From NCBI GenBank assembly GCA_022732315.1, contig JAIJUV010000048.1, positions 1-15,900 of the forward strand: 15,900 nt of DNA, in the 5' to 3' direction. Source of the stretch: Prevotella sp. (GTDB lineage: Bacteria; Bacteroidota; Bacteroidia; Bacteroidales; Bacteroidaceae). Positions 1-7,239 of the stretch are shown here, piece after piece. A program made the translations under genes and the position numbers. Every line of letters starts with the position of its first letter. The first letter of the stretch is position 1. The notes beneath the pieces were generated by a model. It worked only from the letters and a program-made list of their open reading frames with translations. It was not told the DNA's origin and did not search any database.

Positions 1-2
1 GC

Positions 3-251
3 CATGCCACATTCAACATGATGGTTCAAAAGCAACTACTCAAGAAGAAGTTGACTATTACGCTGAAAGCCGAGGACTTATTTGACTGGTCAAAGTTGAA
101 TGATGTGAAGAAAGTCAATTTCGTAGTACAGAACAGAAAGGTAAACAATTTCAATCGTTGTATCATCGCCTCCATCAGCTATAACTTCAATAGCTTTAAG
201 GATAAATACAACGGCAGTGGCTCGGCAGATGATGAGATAAATCGTTTTTAG
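3..251 (+). CDS. C-terminal end of a TonB-dependent receptor / outer-membrane beta-barrel protein (partial, 5' end off window)
   Basis: The frame is open from the left edge to the TAG at 249-251, so this is the 3' end of a longer gene rather than a small gene starting at the ATG at 18. The tail has a run of lysines, then alternating hydrophobic strands (LTITLKAEDLFDW, then IIASISYNFNSFK), then an acidic, polar end (DDEINRF). The 'LxLxxxDLF...' strand, the 'SxSYxF' strand and the short hydrophilic tail are typical of the last barrel strands of Bacteroidota outer-membrane receptors of the OMP_b-brl_3 type. Such proteins sit in the outer membrane and import ligands or act as sensors with TonB. 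The substrate cannot be told. Its position before a pectin lyase fits a polysaccharide-use locus, but the 431-nt gap argues for separate transcription. The identity rests on the tail only. Confidence 0.7.
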   Translation, partial: HATFNMMVQKQLLKKKLTITLKAEDLFDWSKLNDVKKVNFVVQNRKVNNFNRCIIASISYNFNSFKDKYNGSGSADDEINRF

Positions 252-290
252 TACTATCAACAGACATCTTCGAGGTGATTTATTTGACAA

Positions 291-372
291 CACACAAAGT
301 TCTGCGTGATGAAGTTTCTCTATAAGGCTAATTCAAAAGAATACTTCATCTCGCAGAATTTTGTTTTGTGTG
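291..372. repeat. large imperfect inverted repeat, possible terminator of the upstream gene
   Basis: The arms are 291-315 and 343-372 around a 27-nt loop. GATGAAGT (308-315) pairs with ACTTCATC (343-350). After one T/T mismatch, TTCTGCG (300-306) pairs with CGCAGAA (352-358), then G299/T359 can wobble and A298 pairs with T360. After a 5-nt bulge (361-365), CACACAA (291-297) pairs with TTGTGTG (366-372). It begins 40 nt after the stop of the outer-membrane protein gene. T-rich sequence lies in and after the right arm, so it could end that transcript, but the long loop and the bulge are not typical of an intrinsic terminator. Confidence 0.6.
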
Positions 373-399
373 AAGAAACTACAAAAACAAATACGAACT

Positions 400-429
400 T
401 TTGTTCATTCAGAAAAAAGTTGTATTTTT
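400..429 (+). promoter_or_regulatory. Bacteroidota promoter (TTTG / TATTTTTG), upstream promoter for the PL11 lyase
   Basis: TTTG at 400-403 is separated by 18 nt from TATTTTTG at 422-429. This fits the Bacteroidota -33/-7 pattern (TTTG, about 19-21 nt, TAnnTTTG), with the spacer slightly short. Transcription would start near 435 and give a leader of about 250 nt before the lyase start at 683. No open reading frame that looks like a real gene lies between them. Confidence 0.55.
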
Positions 430-682
430 GCAATCGAAAAGAGTTGTTTGACAGCAAACGTATGCAGATTGCAGAAATAAGGACTATTGCCAAATCATTA
501 CCTCTATTGAGGTGAAACACTCATAAATAGCTCATTTTAAGCTATTCAGCAGATTTTAGCGTGTTTTTATCAAAAAATAAAGTAAATAATCAGATTTTAT
601 GGATGATTCTTCATTATTTATGTGTATCTTTGCCACCAATTATAAGAAGAATAAACAAACAACATAATAACCTACGATTATA
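430..682 (+). other. non-coding leader with small hairpins upstream of the lyase
   Basis: This stretch has no convincing gene. It holds three short perfect hairpins. GTTTG/CAAAC has a 4-nt loop at 446-459, ACCTC/GAGGT a 4-nt loop at 500-513, and AATAGCT/AGCTATT a 7-nt loop at 526-546. None is followed directly by a run of T, so none looks like an intrinsic terminator. Downstream of 550 the sequence is very AT-rich. It may be an untranslated leader of the lyase mRNA if the promoter at 400-429 is used. Confidence 0.35.
625..632 (+). promoter_or_regulatory. -7-like element TATCTTTG, proximal promoter candidate for the PL11 lyase
   Basis: TATCTTTG matches TAnnTTTG and lies 50 nt before the lyase start, giving a leader of about 45 nt, a usual length. 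No good TTTG is present 19-21 nt upstream (601-605 reads GGATG). If used, it may need an activator, which would fit an inducible polysaccharide gene. The sigma contact is seen; activator dependence is inference. Confidence 0.5.
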
Positions 683-3600
683 ATGAATAAAAAATTACTT
701 GCAACATCAGCTTTGGCTTTGTTGGTTAGCATGGGTGCCAATGCCCAGCGATTCACCGATAAGCTAGACCGTGGATTGGTGGCAGTGAAAACCACCAAGG
801 GTGTCTATTGCTCATGGCGTATCCAGGCCGATGAGTATTACGATGTGAAGTACAATCTCTATCGAGATGGTACCAGGGTAAACGCTGAACCATTGGATGT
901 ATCTAATTTTACAGATGCTTCTGGTTCGGAAAGTAGTCAATATACCGTGAAGGCGGTATTGAATGGAGTAGAGCAGCAGGCTTCTAAAGCAGCTACTGTA
1001 CTCGGTAATAACTATAAGGAAATTATTATCAAGCATGATAAGTCGCTTAAGGCTACTTATGAGCCTAACGATGCCTGCTGCGCCGATGTGGATGGCGATG
1101 GCGAGGTGGAAATCCTGATGAAGTTTACCAATAAGGAGGAGAGTGCACAACTCTATCCAAAGAATGGTCCAACCATTGATGGCGTTGAGACTAAGGAGTA
1201 TTCCATGTTGGCTTGTCTGAAACAGGATGGTACCGTGCTCTGGTGGGTGAACTGTGGCCCTAATATGGGTGACTTCCAGAACAACGAGCAGAACATCGTT
1301 GGCTACGACTGGGATATGGATGGCAAGGCTGAGGTCGTGATGCGTCTCGAAGAAGGCTCTACCGTCCACATGGCTGATGGTACTACTTATACCATTGGTG
1401 CCGATGGCAAGAATGGAACTTCCTGGAAGAACTATCGTGAGCCAAAGGCTTCTGGTTCCGTAGAATGGTTTACCCATTATGGCAAGGAGTTCCTCTGGTA
1501 TTGTGAGGGTGCTACCGGTAAGCCATATCAGTGCATTGAGTTCCCATTGAAGCGTCTGGAAGATGGAGAGAAAGATTTGAAGGCAGCTTGGGGTGATGGC
1601 TATGGTCACCGTAGTAGCAAGTACTTTTTCGGTGCTCCTTATCTGGATGGCAAGCATCCAAGCCTCTTCCTGGGTCGTGGTATCTATACCCGCCACAAGT
1701 TCATCGCATACGATGTAGATCCAAAGACTCACGACTTGAATGTCCGCTGGAAGTGGACCAACAACCAGCCGGGTTCTCCTTGGTATGGTCAGGGTTACCA
1801 CAACTATATCGTTGCCGATGTGGATTGGGATGGACGTGATGAGATTGTTTGGGGTTCTATGGTGATTGATGATAACGGCAAGGGACTCTCTACTACAGGT
1901 CTCGGTCATGGTGATTCCCAGCATATAGGAGATTTCAATCCTTATATCCATGGTCAGGAGATGTTCGCATGTAATGAGGATAATCCATCCAACAACTATC
2001 GTGATGCAACAACCAGCAAGATATATTATCGAAAGACTGATACCAACGATGATGGTCGTTGCCTGGCAGGTAATTTCTATAATGATTTCCCTGGAGCTGT
2101 TGGTCATAGTGCACACGATACTCCTATCTCTACGATCACAAATGATCATGTGAGTACCAATACCAATGGCCTCAGCATGAACTTCCGTATCTATTGGGAT
2201 GGCGACCTTCTGGAGGAGTGCTTCAATGATACGGAGGTAACCAAACCGGGTGTTGGAAGAATTGCGAAGATGGAAGGTGCTTATTCAAACAACAGTACCA
2301 AGGCAACACCTTGCTATCAGGGTGATATCTTTGGTGACTGGCGCGAGGAAATTATCGAGCGTACTGCCGATAACAACATCCGCATCTATACCACCACCGA
2401 GCCAACCAAGTGGCGTAACTACTCTTTGTGGTACGATCATCAGTATCGCAATGGTATGGTATGGCAGCCTTGCGGCTACAATCAGCCACCTCATGTATCC
2501 TACTTCCTCGGCGAGTTGGAAGGCATCACCATTGCCCCTCCACCACTCACCACTACAGGTCGTGAAGAGGTTGGTTCTTCTATCTCCAAGGCATTGGATG
2601 GCAAGCATGCTCTTCTCGCTACTACTGGCGATGCCACAGTAAGCGTGGCTGATGGTGCTGCTCCTGCTATCTTTACTGACAATGCCCCTTCTTGGGTGCA
2701 GGGTACGGCTGCCAGCGAGTGCAAGACCAAGGATACGGAGATTAAATATACCTATTATACCCATACCTTGACTGGTGGTGCCTTTACAGGCGGCATGCGC
2801 CTGGTTAAGCAGGGTGACGGTACTTTGGTTCTTCCTAACGTAACGCAGACTTATACCGGTAAGACTGATGTCTGGGCAGGTACTTTGCAGTTTGACGGCA
2901 TCATGGAAAGCAGTCCTGTATGGCTCAATCGCTTTGCGGAGTTGAACTCTAACGGCGGTAACTTCAAGGGTGGTATCAAGGCTGATTATGGTTCTGTGAT
3001 TCGTCCTGGAGGTAAGGAGAATATCGGAACTCTGACCACTTCTTCTCTCGACCTGGGTTTCGGTGCACGTGTCGTATTCGATGCCAAGGATGGTAACGTA
3101 GATAAGTTGGTGGCTGCCAAGATGAGCATTGAGAAGAAGACTTGGGAAAATGGTCCTCAGTATAGTGCTCCTGTCTTTGAGTTTGCTGCCACTCCAGCAC
3201 CAGGTACTTATACCTTGGCAGAGGTAGGTGAACTGACAGGCAAGCTTTCTGATATCGTAGTAGAGGGACTTGCAGGACATAAGTTTGCCTTGGAATATAA
3301 AGATGGCAAGATTGTCTTGAATATTTCTGATACCCGTGATAGCGAGAGCAGCGTATGGACAGGTGATAAGGGTTCTGTCTGGGACTTGATGTCGACAGAG
3401 AACTTCAGTTCTTCAGACAAGCTGTTTGTTACGGGTGATGAACTGACCTTCAATGATGATGCGTCTACAACCGACGTGAACCTTGCAGAGGATGTAACTC
3501 CTGGAAATATCTTCTTCAAGAACAATAAGAAGGATTATAGCCTTGCAGGTAATGGTTCTATCTTGGGTGAAGGTTCACTGAACGTAGAGGGTACAGGAAC

Positions 3601-5284
3601 CGTGAACATCAAGAATACCAATAAGTATAGTGGCGGTACCAATGTCAAGGGTGGTATCCTGGCTCCTGCAACGCTTGCCAACAAGGAAGGTTTGGAATTT
3701 GGTTCTTTAGGAGCTGCTGATAATACCATCACTTTGAGCAACAAGGGTACATTGAAGGTTGCTTCAGGCATGACAGCCTCTCATCCTATCGTGCTTGGCG
3801 AGAATGGTGGTACCATCAATAATACGGGTACGCTGATTCTGAATGGTGGAATAACAAGGGTTAACGGCGGTAAGAATCGTGATCTCTATAAGACTGGAAC
3901 TGGTACATTGCAGTTGAATTGCGATGCAGACTTTGATGTGCTCTACATCAACCAGGGTACAGTATATGACTTCCAGGATGCCCACTTCTCTGGTAAGACC
4001 ATCGTACTGAATGGTAGCAAGGTGGTATTGCAGGCTTCCAACAGTATCTATAGCAGTAACTCTGATAATGTGAACATCGAGGTGCCTAAGGGCAAAACGG
4101 GTATCTGGTATCCTGACGGTCGTTGTGACTATACCGGTAAGCTGACCGGCGAGGGAACCATTGATATCTATGGTACCTGGATCCGCTGTCCTTTCAAGGG
4201 CGACTGGAGTAAGTTTGAAGGAACCATCAACGCAAAGCGTGGTAACAAGAATGCTTACGAGCCAGTATTCGATTTCAACAACAGTTATGGTATTCCTCTG
4301 GCAACGCTCAATGTAGATTCACGTTTCACCAAGGACTATGCATTCTGTACCAACGGCAAGAGTTTCGCCATCGGTGCCTTGACTGGTTCCGGCTATATCA
4401 GTAATGGTGGAAACTTCGGCTCTGGTGCCAACACGCTGACCATCGGTGGTAAGAACACGAACTTCGAGTTCAAGGGTTCTATCAATGGTAGTTATGTGGT
4501 GAAGAATGGTACGGGTATCTGGACCATCTCCAGCGAGGATGTTCTTGCCAATGCCAAGTCGTTGAAGATTGTGGATGGTGCAGTGAAGCTGAACAAGGCT
4601 GCTGCTACCTCTTCTATGACAGCTCCTACCATCCTCTATGTTCAGGATGCCGGTGAGCTTCGTGGCGTGGGTTATGCATACGGTATCAACCTTCTGAATG
4701 GCGGTATCTTGCGCCCAGGTAGTAATTCTGCCGCTTCACAGACCAGCAATACGGGTGTTATCTTCATCCAGAAGAACTTGAATGCTGAGGCTGGTTCTAG
4801 CATCTACGTGAACAAGACCAAGGCTGATTCTATCTCTGTAAATTCATATACTGGTGCGAAGACTCCAGCATGGGCATTCCTCAATGTAGGTGGAAACGCC
4901 GTTTTGAATGGCACTATCTATGTAACCTACAAGAAAACATGGACTCCTGCCGTTGGCGATTATGTTCGCATTCTCGATTGCGCAGGTTCTATCAGTGGTA
5001 ACCCTACTTTCGAACTTCAGGAACTTCCTGCCGGATTGGAGTGGGATACAACTCCGTTCCTCACTACAGGTACTATCCGTGTGGCTGTTTCTACAGGCAT
5101 TACTGAGGTGGGACTTGATGGCGGTTCATTCAAGGCTGATGTTTATACCATCGGTGGCTTTAAGTTGACTAGTCTCATGACTACCAAGGCTACCATGATG
5201 AGCGATTTGAAGAATCGCGGTCTTGCAGCTGGTACTTACATCGTTCGTACGGCTCAGGGTGGCATCAAGGTTACATTGAAGTAA
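683..5284 (+). CDS. secreted PL11 family rhamnogalacturonan lyase with long beta-strand-repeat tail and T9SS-like C-terminal domain
   Basis: The enzyme is predicted to cleave the rhamnogalacturonan-I backbone of pectin by beta-elimination. Residues 1-22 are a signal peptide (KK, hydrophobic core, ANAQ) with no lipobox cysteine. Residues ~22-620 match family PL11 (YesW/YesX type): RFTDKLDRGLVAVKT at the start, then Asp-rich loops resembling the calcium sites of its beta-propeller (DVDGDGEVE 135-143, DWDMDGKAE 209-217, DVDWDGRDE 379-387). Residues ~640-1465 are an extra region, rich in Gly, Asn and Thr, with autotransporter-associated beta-strand (PATR-like) repeats, for example near 707-739, 956-993, 1068-1094 and 1274-1304, so probably a beta-helix stalk. 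Residues ~1474-1533 (ADVYTIGG...GLAAGTYIVRT...VTLK) resemble a type A type-IX-secretion sorting domain. PL11 enzymes are commonly ~600-ish residues, so this one is more than doubled. The start is the first ATG before the signal peptide. The family is near certain; the tail's role is inference. Confidence 0.9.
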   Translation: MNKKLLATSALALLVSMGANAQRFTDKLDRGLVAVKTTKGVYCSWRIQADEYYDVKYNLYRDGTRVNAEPLDVSNFTDASGSESSQYTVKAVLNGVEQQASKAATVLGNNYKEIIIKHDKSLKATYEPNDACCADVDGDGEVEILMKFTNKEESAQLYPKNGPTIDGVETKEYSMLACLKQDGTVLWWVNCGPNMGDFQNNEQNIVGYDWDMDGKAEVVMRLEEGSTVHMADGTTYTIGADGKNGTSWKNYREPKASGSVEWFTHYGKEFLWYCEGATGKPYQCIEFPLKRLEDGEKDLKAAWGDGYGHRSSKYFFGAPYLDGKHPSLFLGRGIYTRHKFIAYDVDPKTHDLNVRWKWTNNQPGSPWYGQGYHNYIVADVDWDGRDEIVWGSMVIDDNGKGLSTTGLGHGDSQHIGDFNPYIHGQEMFACNEDNPSNNYRDATTSKIYYRKTDTNDDGRCLAGNFYNDFPGAVGHSAHDTPISTITNDHVSTNTNGLSMNFRIYWDGDLLEECFNDTEVTKPGVGRIAKMEGAYSNNSTKATPCYQGDIFGDWREEIIERTADNNIRIYTTTEPTKWRNYSLWYDHQYRNGMVWQPCGYNQPPHVSYFLGELEGITIAPPPLTTTGREEVGSSISKALDGKHALLATTGDATVSVADGAAPAIFTDNAPSWVQGTAASECKTKDTEIKYTYYTHTLTGGAFTGGMRLVKQGDGTLVLPNVTQTYTGKTDVWAGTLQFDGIMESSPVWLNRFAELNSNGGNFKGGIKADYGSVIRPGGKENIGTLTTSSLDLGFGARVVFDAKDGNVDKLVAAKMSIEKKTWENGPQYSAPVFEFAATPAPGTYTLAEVGELTGKLSDIVVEGLAGHKFALEYKDGKIVLNISDTRDSESSVWTGDKGSVWDLMSTENFSSSDKLFVTGDELTFNDDASTTDVNLAEDVTPGNIFFKNNKKDYSLAGNGSILGEGSLNVEGTGTVNIKNTNKYSGGTNVKGGILAPATLANKEGLEFGSLGAADNTITLSNKGTLKVASGMTASHPIVLGENGGTINNTGTLILNGGITRVNGGKNRDLYKTGTGTLQLNCDADFDVLYINQGTVYDFQDAHFSGKTIVLNGSKVVLQASNSIYSSNSDNVNIEVPKGKTGIWYPDGRCDYTGKLTGEGTIDIYGTWIRCPFKGDWSKFEGTINAKRGNKNAYEPVFDFNNSYGIPLATLNVDSRFTKDYAFCTNGKSFAIGALTGSGYISNGGNFGSGANTLTIGGKNTNFEFKGSINGSYVVKNGTGIWTISSEDVLANAKSLKIVDGAVKLNKAAATSSMTAPTILYVQDAGELRGVGYAYGINLLNGGILRPGSNSAASQTSNTGVIFIQKNLNAEAGSSIYVNKTKADSISVNSYTGAKTPAWAFLNVGGNAVLNGTIYVTYKKTWTPAVGDYVRILDCAGSISGNPTFELQELPAGLEWDTTPFLTTGTIRVAVSTGITEVGLDGGSFKADVYTIGGFKLTSLMTTKATMMSDLKNRGLAAGTYIVRTAQGGIKVTLK

Positions 5285-5312
5285 TGATGATTACATTGAG
5301 ATAATCAAATAA

Positions 5313-5374
5313 ATAAGGATATAAAAAAAAACTCCCTTGCTTTTGTGGGCAAGGGAGTTTTTTTATATCCTTAT
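5313..5374. terminator. bidirectional intrinsic terminator between PL11 and GH28 genes
   Basis: ACTCCCTTGC (5331-5340) pairs perfectly with GCAAGGGAGT (5349-5358) around an 8-nt loop. It is flanked by nine A on the left and seven T on the right, and then by the palindromic arms ATAAGGATAT (5313-5322) and ATATCCTTAT (5365-5374). A T-tract therefore follows the stem in both directions, so it can end both convergent genes. Confidence 0.92.
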
Positions 5375-5383
5375 CTCTGGTTT

Positions 5384-6961
5384 CTAGAAGTCGAGGGTGA
5401 TTCCCTTATCATCTATCTTCTTGTATTTCTTTCCGTTTACGGTTACGTTCTTTGAGTTCTTGGCATCAAAGGTATGGGTCTTGGCGCTTACCTTGATGTT
5501 CTCCAGGGTTACACCCTCGGTGCGGTTGATTACGATGCCCTGCTCGGCATTGTTTACCTCCATGTCCTTGATGCTGATGTTCTGCACTGGCATCTCTGGC
5601 AGGCCGTTGAAGTAGGCTGCACGGCGGGCGCCGCGGCAGATTACATGGTTGATGTCGATGTTGCGGAAGGCTGGGGTTGTTTCATCCACCTTCTTCATAT
5701 CTACCATCTGCTGCTTCTTCTGGTCGCCGTCGTTCAATACTTCCACAGCCGACTTGCCACCGTAATAGAGGTCGAAGGTAACCACATCGGTCTGGATATC
5801 GAACATTGACATATCCTTGATGTAGATATTCTCAACTACGCCACCTCTGCCACGGGCACTCTTGAAACGCAAGCCCACGTCGGTGCCGAGGAACTGGCAG
5901 TTGGTTACCATCACGTTCTTCACGCCGCCGCTCATCTCGCTACCAACTACGAAGCCGCCATGGCCCTTGAATACAGTACAGCCATCAACGATGACATTCT
6001 CGCAAGCCACGCCGCGGTTTCTGCCGTCGGCATCCTTACCGCTCTTGATGCAGATACCGTCATCGCCCACGTCGAAGGTAGAGTTAACGATGAGAGAGTT
6101 CTTGCAGGATTCCAGGTCCAGACCATCGCCGTTTTGTGCGAAAGAAGGGTTGCGAACCAATACATCTTCAATCAATACGTTCTCGCACATCAATGGATGA
6201 ATGTTCCAGGCAGGAGAGTTCTGGAAGATGACACCATTGAGCCATACGTTCTTGCAACTGATGAGGCTCACCATCACAGGGCGCAGGTAATCCTTCACCT
6301 CGTTCCAGCCTTCCTCTGTAGTAATGCCGAGAGGCACGTTCATGCCGGCACCTTTTGCGTCTGCCTTGAGTGCAGCCTCTGAAGGGAACCAGTAGTCTGG
6401 ACGCTTGAAGGCACCGCCACGGGATGTAATCGCCTTCCACTGTGCCGAAGTAACCTTAGCCTTCTTCAAAGGACGCCAGTACTCGCCGTTACCGTCGATG
6501 GCACCCTGACCGGTGATAGCCACGTTCTCCAGATTACGGCCTGAGATAGGCGACTGGCAGCGGCGGGTGTCAAGACCCTCGAACGAAGTCTCTACGAGCG
6601 GGTAGAGGTTTACGTCTGCCGAGAAGAGGATGATACCACCTTTTTCAATATGCAGGTTGATGTTGCTCTTCAAGGTGATAGGACCAGTGAACCAGACACC
6701 CTGAGGTACGACGAGCTTGCCGCCGCCTTTCTGAGCCAGGGCATCGATGGCTTTCCTGAATGCATCGGTGCAGAGGGTAGAACCATCACCGATAGCACCG
6801 AAGTCCTTCAGATTGACCTCGTTACTAGGGAACTGTGGTCGAGTCACTTTCTCCATCTTGAACGGGAGATTCTCATAGAGTGCATCATAGTTGTTGATGT
6901 CTGCCGCCTGGATTCCGAGAGCCAGTACACAGGCATAAACAAAACTGAATAATTTCTTCAT
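5384..6961 (-). CDS. secreted GH28 family polygalacturonase (pectin glycoside hydrolase)
   Basis: This is a 525-residue glycoside hydrolase predicted to hydrolyse alpha-galacturonosidic bonds in pectin outside the cytoplasm. Residues 1-19 form a signal peptide (KK, hydrophobic core, IQA) with no lipobox. Residues ~48-110 carry the usual GH28 N-terminal part (NLKDFGAIGDG at 50-60, FTGPITLKSNINL at 91-103). The right-handed beta-helix core keeps all catalytic motifs: NGDGLD (277-282, with Asp279), GDDG (299-302, with Asp300 and Asp301), GHGG (333-336, with His334) and RFKS (365-368). The NGDGLD form, rather than NTDG, is more often seen in exo-acting or rhamnogalacturonan-acting members, so the exact substrate is open. 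It converges on the PL11 lyase and is divergent from the caspase gene. Its own promoter lies at 7028-7059. It is complete. Confidence 0.93.
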   Translation of the reverse strand: MKKLFSFVYACVLALGIQAADINNYDALYENLPFKMEKVTRPQFPSNEVNLKDFGAIGDGSTLCTDAFRKAIDALAQKGGGKLVVPQGVWFTGPITLKSNINLHIEKGGIILFSADVNLYPLVETSFEGLDTRRCQSPISGRNLENVAITGQGAIDGNGEYWRPLKKAKVTSAQWKAITSRGGAFKRPDYWFPSEAALKADAKGAGMNVPLGITTEEGWNEVKDYLRPVMVSLISCKNVWLNGVIFQNSPAWNIHPLMCENVLIEDVLVRNPSFAQNGDGLDLESCKNSLIVNSTFDVGDDGICIKSGKDADGRNRGVACENVIVDGCTVFKGHGGFVVGSEMSGGVKNVMVTNCQFLGTDVGLRFKSARGRGGVVENIYIKDMSMFDIQTDVVTFDLYYGGKSAVEVLNDGDQKKQQMVDMKKVDETTPAFRNIDINHVICRGARRAAYFNGLPEMPVQNISIKDMEVNNAEQGIVINRTEGVTLENIKVSAKTHTFDAKNSKNVTVNGKKYKKIDDKGITLDF

Positions 6962-7027
6962 GAATGTTACTTTGTTTATTTGGGTTTATTATATAGAGTT
7001 TCTTTATTAATAGTTTCCTTTTGTGTG

Positions 7028-7059
7028 CAAATATAGAAATATTATTTTGATTTTCCAAA
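7028..7059 (-). promoter_or_regulatory. Bacteroidota promoter for the GH28 gene
   Basis: On the minus strand, TTTG (7059-7056) is separated by 20 nt from TATATTTG (7035-7028), a consensus -33/-7 pair. Transcription would begin near 7021, leaving a leader of about 60 nt before the ATG at 6961. A perfect dyad (7046-7064) overlaps the -33 element. Confidence 0.65.
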
Positions 7060-7064
7060 TCAAA
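7046..7064. promoter_or_regulatory. operator-like dyad overlapping the GH28 -33 element
   Basis: TTTGATTT (7046-7053) and AAATCAAA (7057-7064) form a perfect 8-bp dyad with a 3-nt centre. It covers the -33 contact of the GH28 promoter, so a bound regulator could block or modify polymerase binding. The dyad is seen; the regulator is unknown and the function is inference. Confidence 0.35.
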
Positions 7065-7081
7065 GTGTAGAATAGAGGGTG

Positions 7082-7102
7082 GAAAACATCGTAAACGTTT
7101 TC
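7082..7102. promoter_or_regulatory. second dyad with LacI-type AAACGTTT core in the divergent promoter region
   Basis: GAAAAC (7082-7087) and GTTTTC (7097-7102) are inverted copies, and the self-complementary octamer AAACGTTT (7093-7100) overlaps the right arm. LacI/GalR-type operators often centre on a CG in a context like this. It lies upstream of the GH28 promoter and about 80 nt before the caspase-gene -7 element, so it could act on either gene. The assignment is weak. Confidence 0.25.
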
Positions 7103-7157
7103 AAAACAGCCAATCGAATGCTTTTTTTGCTTTTCTTTTTATTTTTCTGCCAATAAG

Positions 7158-7189
7158 TTTCTTTATCTCGAAAAGTTTGCTTATTTTTG
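7158..7189 (+). promoter_or_regulatory. probable promoter of the LRR-caspase gene
   Basis: TATTTTTG (7182-7189) is a full -7 element. The best -33 match 20 nt upstream is TTTC (7158-7161), which is weak. The leader would be about 45 nt before the ATG at 7240. Confidence 0.45.
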
Positions 7190-7239
7190 TAGTCGAATAG
7201 TGAATGAATATAAACGTGAATAATATAAATTAGCTTTAG

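Noticed and set aside
18..20. ATG at 18 as the start of a 77-residue gene
   Set aside because: The frame is open to the left edge, and the product matches only the end of an outer-membrane barrel protein.
306..515. 69-codon open frame upstream of the lyase
   Set aside because: It runs through one arm of the inverted repeat and the promoter at 400-429, and its composition is not protein-like.
812..2149. 445-codon open frame on the minus strand inside the lyase gene
   Set aside because: It is antisense to the clearly coding PL11 domain, has odd composition rich in Ile and Thr, and lacks any recognisable motif.
2285..3280. 331-codon minus-strand open frame inside the lyase gene
   Set aside because: It is a shadow of the beta-repeat coding region and has no domain or signal of its own.
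683..5284. Autotransporter (type V secretion) assignment for the lyase
   Set aside because: The beta-strand repeats resemble autotransporter passengers, but there is no C-terminal 12-strand barrel; the last ~60 residues look like a T9SS sorting domain.
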